A stretch of 64,000 nucleotides of DNA from Halomonas sp. LBP4. Lineage in GTDB: Bacteria; Pseudomonadota; Gammaproteobacteria; Pseudomonadales; Halomonadaceae. Shown one piece after another: positions 58,704-64,000 of this stretch (position 1 is its first letter; the number at the start of each line of letters is the position of its first letter). A program made the translations under genes and the position numbers. Under the pieces are notes generated by a model, which saw only the letters and a program-made list of their open reading frames with translations, did not search any database and was not told the DNA's origin. The stretch spans positions 413,742 to 477,741 of the forward strand of contig NZ_PDOG01000002.1 of NCBI RefSeq assembly GCF_003202205.1, in the 5' to 3' direction.

Positions 58704-59366
58704 ATGGCCTTTGCCCAGAAATTCATCGTCGCCGATGACCATCCGCTGTTCCGTGCAGCCCTGACCCAGGCACTACGCCAGCTGGCGCCCCAGGCCGAGA
58801 TCGTCGAATCGGACACCATGGAGGCCACCACCGAGGTGGTGACCCGCCATCCCGATGCCGACCTGATCCTGCTCGACCTGCACATGCCTGGTGCCCATGG
58901 CTTTTCCGGCCTGATCCAGCTGCGCGGCCAGACGCCGGACATCCCGGTGGCGGTGGTCTCGGGCAGCGACGAGCCCCATGTGGTGCGTCGCGCCATCGAC
59001 TACGGCGCCTCGGGCTTCATTCCCAAGTCGTCATCGCTTGCGCTGATCGCCGAGGCGGTGGGCGAGATCCTCGACGGCGAGGTGTGGTTGCCGGCCGAGC
59101 TCGCCGAGGCGATGGGCGAATCCGACGAGGAGGAGACCCGTTTCGCCGAGGCGATCGCCTCGCTGACCCCCCAGCAATTCCGGGTGCTCAACATGCTCAC
59201 CGAGGGGCTGCTCAACAAGCAGATCGCCTATGAGCTCAACGTCTCCGAGGCGACCATCAAGGCCCATGTCACCGCCATCCTGCGCAAGCTCGGGGTGCAC
59301 TCCCGCACCCAGGCGGTGATCGCCGCCCAGAAGCTCGAGGTCGAGCCGCCCAAGGTCGAGTCGTAA
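58704..59366 (+). CDS. crbR: LuxR-family response regulator, CrbR/ErdR type
   Basis: A 220-residue regulator. Receiver domain about 1-120 with VADDHPLFR, phospho-acceptor Asp in LILLDLHMPG and Lys in GFIPKSS; C-terminal LuxR-type helix-turn-helix about 155-210 (LTPQQFRVLNMLTEGLLNKQIA, then VSEATIKAHVTAILRKLGV). In Vibrio and Pseudomonas the homologous regulator with its sensor controls acs. Gene name given by similarity of type and position. GGAGGAG precedes the start. Confidence 0.85.
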   Translation: MAFAQKFIVADDHPLFRAALTQALRQLAPQAEIVESDTMEATTEVVTRHPDADLILLDLHMPGAHGFSGLIQLRGQTPDIPVAVVSGSDEPHVVRRAIDYGASGFIPKSSSLALIAEAVGEILDGEVWLPAELAEAMGESDEEETRFAEAIASLTPQQFRVLNMLTEGLLNKQIAYELNVSEATIKAHVTAILRKLGVHSRTQAVIAAQKLEVEPPKVES

Positions 59367-59398
59367 GCCCGAGCTGGAAGATAGCCGCCTACGCGAGC

Positions 59399-59498
59399 GG
59401 CGCCGGGGCCAGGCCGGCGCGGAGGTCCTTTTCCAGGGATGGAAAAGGTAGCGCCCAGGGATGGGTTCACAGCGCCTCCGCGAAGGCCTGTCGCCGGG
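59399..59498 (+). repeat. Structured ~100-bp dispersed repeat, copy 3
   Basis: Third copy of the element at 49279. Apical hairpin is CTTTTCCA-GGGA-TGGAAAAG (compensatory changes on both sides relative to copy 1), third stem CGCGGAGG/CCTCCGCG, second stem AGGCC/GGCCT. It lies 33 bp after the crbR stop. Confidence 0.85.
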
Positions 59499-59739
59499 TA
59501 AGCCGCGACTTCTCTCCCCACCAGCCTGCTGCCGGGTACGACGGCCACTGCGCTCGCGATCCCGGGAACGAAACCCTGGCACTTCGCTTGCGGCCTGCGC
59601 GTCGGGCCGGAACAAGGTCCCTCTTGCCGGCCCTGAATCGGCATCCCTGCCGATTCCCACGCGCCACTTCGCTCAATGCCAGCGTTCCCGGGTATATCTC
59701 GCTTCACTGCAGTGCCGTCTTGTTCCGTGGGGCTGGGCG
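59499..59739. other. Intergenic region between crbR and crbS
   Basis: About 240 bp after the repeat, no gene seen. It holds a perfect hairpin GAATCGGCA (59636-59644), loop TCCC, TGCCGATTC (59649-59657). The stretch lies between converging genes and may be an extension of the repeat element or a spent copy of another. Confidence 0.4.
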
Positions 59740-62700
59740 CTACCCCTCCTGCCTGGCCGCCCGGCTCGCCTGCAGGGTGCGGGTAAGGAGGGCGCGCAGG
59801 GCCGCGGGGCGCACCGGCTTGAGTAGCAGCTGGTAGCCGCTGCGCTTGATCTCCTCGGCCACCTCCTCGGTGCGGTCGGCGGTGATGACGATGCCCGGTG
59901 TCGCTCCCTCCAGCCGCTCGCCGAGGGCCTCCAGGGCCATCAGGCCGGTGACCTCGTTGTCCAGGTGGTAGTCGGCGAGAATGGCGTCCGGGTCGCCGTC
60001 CAGATGGCGCAGTACCGACTTGGCGCCGCCGATGGTGGTGGCGGTGAATACCTCGCAGCCCCAGCCCGAGAGCATCGCCTTCATGCCCTCGAGGATCAGC
60101 GACTCGTTGTCGATGCACAGCACCCGGGTGCCGGCCAGCTTGTTGCCGGCCCGCCTGGGGGCGGCATCCTCGGCCTGCTGGGCCTCGGTGCGCGCGGCCA
60201 CCACCGGCACACTGACCGAGAACATGGTGCCGACGCCCTGCCGGGAGTGCACCCTGATGGGGTGGTCGAGCACCCGGCTCATGCGGTCGGCGATGGAGAG
60301 GCCCAGGCCGAGCCCCTTCTCGCTCTCCTTGTGCCGTGAGGCCTGGTCGAGGCGGCGGAACTCCTGGAAGATCTCGGCTTGCTTGGAGTCGGGGATCCCC
60401 GGGCCGCTGTCCCACACCTCGATGGCGAGCCGTTCGCCGTGGCGACGGCACCCCAGCAGCACGCGCCCCTCCTGGGTATAGCGGATGGCGTTCGACAGGA
60501 AGTTCTGGATGATCCGGCGCAGCATCTGGGGGTCGCTGTCGACCCAGGAACGGGTCGGCACCACCACCAGGTCGAGGCCGCGGTCCTCGGCCATCACCTC
60601 GAACTCGGCACGCAGGGGGCGGAAGATGTCGGCCAGGGCGAAGTGGCTGCGCCGCGGGGTCAGGGCGCCGGCATCTAGCTTGGAGATATCGAGCAGGGTG
60701 CCGAGCAGCTCCTCGGCGGCCTGCAGCGAGTTGTCGATATGCCCGATGGTGCGTTTCATGTCGGCGGCATCCATCTCCTGGGAGAGCGCCGAGGTGAACA
60801 GCCGCGCGGCATTGAGTGGCTGCAGCAGGTCGTGGCTGGCCGCGGCCAGGAAGCGGGTCTTGGAGGCGTTGGCGTCTTCCGCCACCTGCTTGGCCTGGCG
60901 CAGGGCCAATTCTGCCTCGGCGCGTACCCGGTTCTCCTGACGCAGGGCGGCGTTGGCCTCGGAGAGCGCCTGGGTCCGCTCGCGGACCCGCTCCTCCAGG
61001 GTCTCGTTGGTCTCCTTGAGGGCGATCTCCGCCAGGCGCCGCTCGGTGATGTCCTGGTAGAGGGCGAAGAAGCCGAGGATGGCGCCGCTGTCGCCGAAAT
61101 GCGGCGTGTAGGTGACCAGCATGTAGCGGGTCCCCTCGGAGAGGGGCAACGAGACCTCGAAACTGACCCGCTCGCCGCTCAGGGCTCGCTCGATCCAGGG
61201 GGCCCGGTTGCGGGCCATCCCCGGCGAGATCACCTGCTCGATGTGCTTGCCGATCACCGCGTTGCGGTCGATGCCGAAGGCCTGCTCGTAGGCGCGGTTG
61301 GTGAAGAGGTAGCGGCACTCCTTGTCGAAGTAGGCGATCAGCGCCGGCACGTTGTCGGTGTAGATGCGGATGTTGTTTTCCGAGCGGATCAGCGCTTCCT
61401 CGATGCGCTTCTGCTGGGTGATGTCCTGGTAGGTGTAGACGAAGCCGCCACCGGGCATGGGATTGCCCTGCACCTCCAGCACACTGCCGTCCTGGCGGTA
61501 GCGCACGTAGCGATGGGGGTGACCCTCGCGGATATTGTCAATCAGCAGTCGCACGTGCTCCTCGGGATCGCCGGGGCCGTACTCGCCGTTGTGGGCGTTG
61601 TAGCGGAAGATCTTGTCCATCGGGGCGCCGACCCGGATCAGGTGGTCGGGAAAGCGGAACAGCTCCAGGTAACGCTGGTTCCACACCACCAGCCGCAGGT
61701 TCTGGTCGACCACGCTGATGCCCTGGTTGATGTTCTCGATGGTGGCCTGCAGCAGGGCACGGTTGAACTCCAGCACCTGGGAGGCCTCGTCGACGATGGA
61801 GATGACGTCCGAGATGCCGATGCCGCGCCCCTGCAGGGCCGAGTTGACCACGATGCGCGCCGAGGAGGCACCCAGCACCGAGGCCAGGAAGCGCTCGGTG
61901 AACTGGATCACGTCGATCGAGGCGCGGGTGCTGTCGTCCAGCGTCTTGCCGGTGCGCCGGGCATAGTCGTCGAAGGCGCGGCTCACCTGGCCGGCGCCAA
62001 GGAAGCGCTCGCACAGCACCTTGAGGTCGCCGACGGTGGTGGCACCGGTCCAGGGGCGGTTCACCGAGGTCTGGCGGGTCTCGACGCTGTCGACGAATAG
62101 CGAGGCCTGGATGCGCTCGACCACCCGCTGGGGGGTCATCTGCGAGATGAAGATGTAGCAGAAGAGATTGATGCCCAGCGAGAGCATCACGCCGTGGGTG
62201 AAGCTGTCGCCAACATTGAGGCCGAACAGCGAGGTGGGGGTGAGCCAGGCAATGCCGAGCGGCCCGCCGGCGAGCCAGTGCCCCGGCAGCACCCCGGCGG
62301 AGATCATCGCCGGCATCAGCAGGCTGTAGGCCCAGATGGCGAAGCCCGCGTTCATGCCGACGATCACCCCGAGGCGGTTGCCGCGCTTCCAGTAGAGGCC
62401 GCCGATCAGGGCCGGGGCGAACTGGGCGGCGGCGGCGAACGACAGCATGCCGATGGAGGCCAGCGAGGTGAATTCGCCGATCAGCTGGTAGAAGCCGTAG
62501 GCCAGCCCCAGGATCACGGCGATGGTGATGCGCCGCGCGCGCAGCACCAGGCGGCCGTAGTCGCGTGCCTTGGTGTCGAACCAGCGCAGGCGGAACAGCG
62601 CCGGGATCACGATCTCGTTGGAGATCATGATCGATACCGCCACCGCGGCCACGATCACCATGCCGGTGGCCGCCGAGAAGCCGCCGATGAAGGTCAGCAG

Positions 62701-63690
62701 GGTCAGCCACTCGTTGTTCGCCGCCATCGGCAGCGCCAGCACATAGGTGTCCGGCTCGATGCCGCTGTCGGCGAACATCGTCAGGCCGGCGGCGGCCAGC
62801 GGCAGCACGAAGAAGGCGAAGGCCACCAGGTAGAGCGGAAAGAGCCAGCGTGCCTTGGTGGCGTCGTCGCGGTGGGTATTCTCCACCACCGCCACGTGGA
62901 ACTGGCGGGGCAGGCAGAGGATGGCCAGCATGGCGAGCAGGGTCTGGGCCCAGAAGCTCTGGCCGAAGTCCTGCTGGGCGAGCTGACGCTGCAGTTCCAG
63001 CTGGGTCTCGGCCCGCCCCAGCAGATCGCCGAGGCCGTCGAACATGCCCCAGGTGACGTAGGCGCCGAGTATCAGGAAGGCGAGCAGCTTGACCAGCGAC
63101 TCGAAGGCCACGGCGTGGATCAGCCCCTCGTGGTGCTCGGTGGCGTCGGTGTGGCGAGTGCCGAAGAGGATGGCGAAGGCCGCCATCACCAGCGCCACGT
63201 AGAAGGCGGTGTCGCCGAACAGCGGGGTGCGGGTGATGTCGGTGGCATCGGTGAGCACGGCGAAGGAGGTGGCCACCGCCTTCAGCTGCAGGGCGATGTA
63301 GGGCAGGGTGCCGATCAGCGCCACCAGGCTGGCGAAGGCCGCCAGCGACTGGGTCTTGCCGTAGCGCGAGGCGATGAAATCGGCGATCGAGGTGACGTTC
63401 TGGTGCTTGGCGACGCGGATCATCTTGGCCAGCACCGGCCAGAACAGCAGGAACGTCAGGATCGGCCCGGCATAGATGCTGGCGAAGGACCAGCCGGCGG
63501 TGGCCGCCTGGCCCACGGCGCCATAGAAGGTCCAGGAGGTGCAGTAGATGGCCAGCGCCAGGCTGTAGATCACCGGGCGGCGCCGGCTGGCGCCGTGCTC
63601 GCGGGCATGCCGGTCGCCCCGCCAGGCGATGGCGAACAGCACGGCGATGTAGAGCAACGAAACGGCAATCAGCAGCCAGCCAGCGAACAT
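59740..63690 (-). CDS. crbS: SSF-type sensor histidine kinase with PAS and receiver domains, CrbS type
   Basis: A 1316-residue hybrid sensor. Residues about 1-510 are a sodium/solute symporter (SSF)-like membrane part with about 13 spans (SWTFYGAVGQAATAGWSF; FSAATGMVIVAAVAVSIMISNE). Two PAS domains follow, about 645-760 and 770-890, then a coiled coil, HisKA with phospho-His in AAASHDLLQPLNAARL about 955, HATPase with VWDSGPGIPD and GLGLGLSIADRM, and a C-terminal receiver with Asp in ILADYHLD. Start at ATG 63690 has GGGGGGAG upstream; a GTG two codons earlier is possible. Matches CrbS by architecture and by converging with crbR next to acs. Confidence 0.88.
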   Translation of the reverse strand: MFAGWLLIAVSLLYIAVLFAIAWRGDRHAREHGASRRRPVIYSLALAIYCTSWTFYGAVGQAATAGWSFASIYAGPILTFLLFWPVLAKMIRVAKHQNVTSIADFIASRYGKTQSLAAFASLVALIGTLPYIALQLKAVATSFAVLTDATDITRTPLFGDTAFYVALVMAAFAILFGTRHTDATEHHEGLIHAVAFESLVKLLAFLILGAYVTWGMFDGLGDLLGRAETQLELQRQLAQQDFGQSFWAQTLLAMLAILCLPRQFHVAVVENTHRDDATKARWLFPLYLVAFAFFVLPLAAAGLTMFADSGIEPDTYVLALPMAANNEWLTLLTFIGGFSAATGMVIVAAVAVSIMISNEIVIPALFRLRWFDTKARDYGRLVLRARRITIAVILGLAYGFYQLIGEFTSLASIGMLSFAAAAQFAPALIGGLYWKRGNRLGVIVGMNAGFAIWAYSLLMPAMISAGVLPGHWLAGGPLGIAWLTPTSLFGLNVGDSFTHGVMLSLGINLFCYIFISQMTPQRVVERIQASLFVDSVETRQTSVNRPWTGATTVGDLKVLCERFLGAGQVSRAFDDYARRTGKTLDDSTRASIDVIQFTERFLASVLGASSARIVVNSALQGRGIGISDVISIVDEASQVLEFNRALLQATIENINQGISVVDQNLRLVVWNQRYLELFRFPDHLIRVGAPMDKIFRYNAHNGEYGPGDPEEHVRLLIDNIREGHPHRYVRYRQDGSVLEVQGNPMPGGGFVYTYQDITQQKRIEEALIRSENNIRIYTDNVPALIAYFDKECRYLFTNRAYEQAFGIDRNAVIGKHIEQVISPGMARNRAPWIERALSGERVSFEVSLPLSEGTRYMLVTYTPHFGDSGAILGFFALYQDITERRLAEIALKETNETLEERVRERTQALSEANAALRQENRVRAEAELALRQAKQVAEDANASKTRFLAAASHDLLQPLNAARLFTSALSQEMDAADMKRTIGHIDNSLQAAEELLGTLLDISKLDAGALTPRRSHFALADIFRPLRAEFEVMAEDRGLDLVVVPTRSWVDSDPQMLRRIIQNFLSNAIRYTQEGRVLLGCRRHGERLAIEVWDSGPGIPDSKQAEIFQEFRRLDQASRHKESEKGLGLGLSIADRMSRVLDHPIRVHSRQGVGTMFSVSVPVVAARTEAQQAEDAAPRRAGNKLAGTRVLCIDNESLILEGMKAMLSGWGCEVFTATTIGGAKSVLRHLDGDPDAILADYHLDNEVTGLMALEALGERLEGATPGIVITADRTEEVAEEIKRSGYQLLLKPVRPAALRALLTRTLQASRAARQEG

Positions 63691-63795
63691 GCGCACTCCC
63701 CCCTGTGTGCGCCCATTCTAGGGCAATGCCGCCCGAGAGGGCAGCCGGGCGTCGCTCGGTCGACCGCTGGCCGTCAGTTGCCAGGGAAGGCAGGC

Positions 63796-64000
63796 TCACT
63801 CCTCGGTGCATACCGCCCGGAACAGGGGGGCGTCGGCGTCGACACTGCTCAGCTCGGCGAAGCGTGGCCGGCGCTCCTCACCCACGAGGGGCAGCTTGGA
63901 TTGCGTGGTGCAGTTCATCAGCCAGGCCTGGTGTGACACCTGGTCCACGTACTGTCGCTCGAAGCGATAGAGAATGAACTCGACCAGTCGGTGGTGCTCC
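63796..64000 (-). CDS. Unidentified protein, C-terminal part only
   Basis: About 68 codons enter from the right window edge and end with a stop at 63796-63798. The visible part (FILYRFERQYVDQVSHQAWL, then RFAELSSVDADAPLF) contains two Cys residues and no recognisable motif. Codon use fits the surrounding genes. Confidence 0.6.
   Translation of the reverse strand, partial: EHHRLVEFILYRFERQYVDQVSHQAWLMNCTTQSKLPLVGEERRPRFAELSSVDADAPLFRAVCTEE

Overview
The window reads as chromosome of a GC-rich gammaproteobacterium, most likely a Halomonas-type member of the Halomonadaceae. This is an inference from gene content and order (dapA-bamC-MBL-purC, tsaB-rsmJ, scpA-scpB-rluB, acs next to a CrbR/CrbS-type pair, ScpAB condensin) and from strong GC-rich codon use. 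No rRNA is present to confirm it.

Layout. 0-2 kb: the end of a cytochrome c / CtaG-type oxidase-assembly locus, then about 550 bp of unassigned, less GC-rich DNA. 2-19.6 kb: mostly core genes, comprising an SOS-boxed in-frame umuD-umuC fusion, an exported BFN-PDZ protein, tRNA-Thr, tesB, tadA, mltF, purL, radD, a DUF4160/DUF2442 pair, scpA-scpB-rluB, two identical tRNA-Lys genes and a Sel1/peptidoglycan-binding lipid- or envelope-type protein. 19.7-31.75 kb: a clearly different, less GC-rich accessory stretch. It holds a tiny membrane peptide, a PAS-GGDEF cyclase, two adjacent Crp/Fnr-like regulators, two PRC-barrel proteins, a CsbD-like protein, a PAS protein with a CheB-CheR-PAS fusion, a membrane-anchored EEP-family enzyme, DUF4112 and YqaE/Pmp3 proteins, and several gene remnants. 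32-63.7 kb: core metabolism and envelope genes again (nadA, bepA-like, tusA, AI-2E transporter, bcp, dapA, bamC, purC, trmO, nadC, ampD, aceE-aceF, adk, tsaB, rsmJ, plsB, a PLD-type cardiolipin synthase, yecA-like, sprT, acs, crbR, crbS).

How the genes work together. The accessory stretch looks like one stress-response neighbourhood. A 14-bp palindrome close to GTGCGC-T(A/G)-GCGYAC occurs five times, plus two weaker versions, each 90-190 bp ahead of a gene there. The two Crp-like regulators are natural candidates to bind it. The same stretch carries signs of duplication and breakage: a small gene intact at 31.4-31.6 kb has pieces at 20.0 and 23.7 kb, and a Crp-like C-terminus lies at 31.2-31.35 kb. 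At the right end acs, a LuxR-type response regulator and a large SSF-PAS-kinase-receiver sensor form the known acetate-switch arrangement.

The three observations most worth following are the umuD-umuC fusion that has lost the UmuD catalytic lysine region, the shared palindrome of the stress stretch, and a roughly 100-bp repeat in three copies (49.3, 54.9 and 59.4 kb) whose predicted stems show compensatory base changes.
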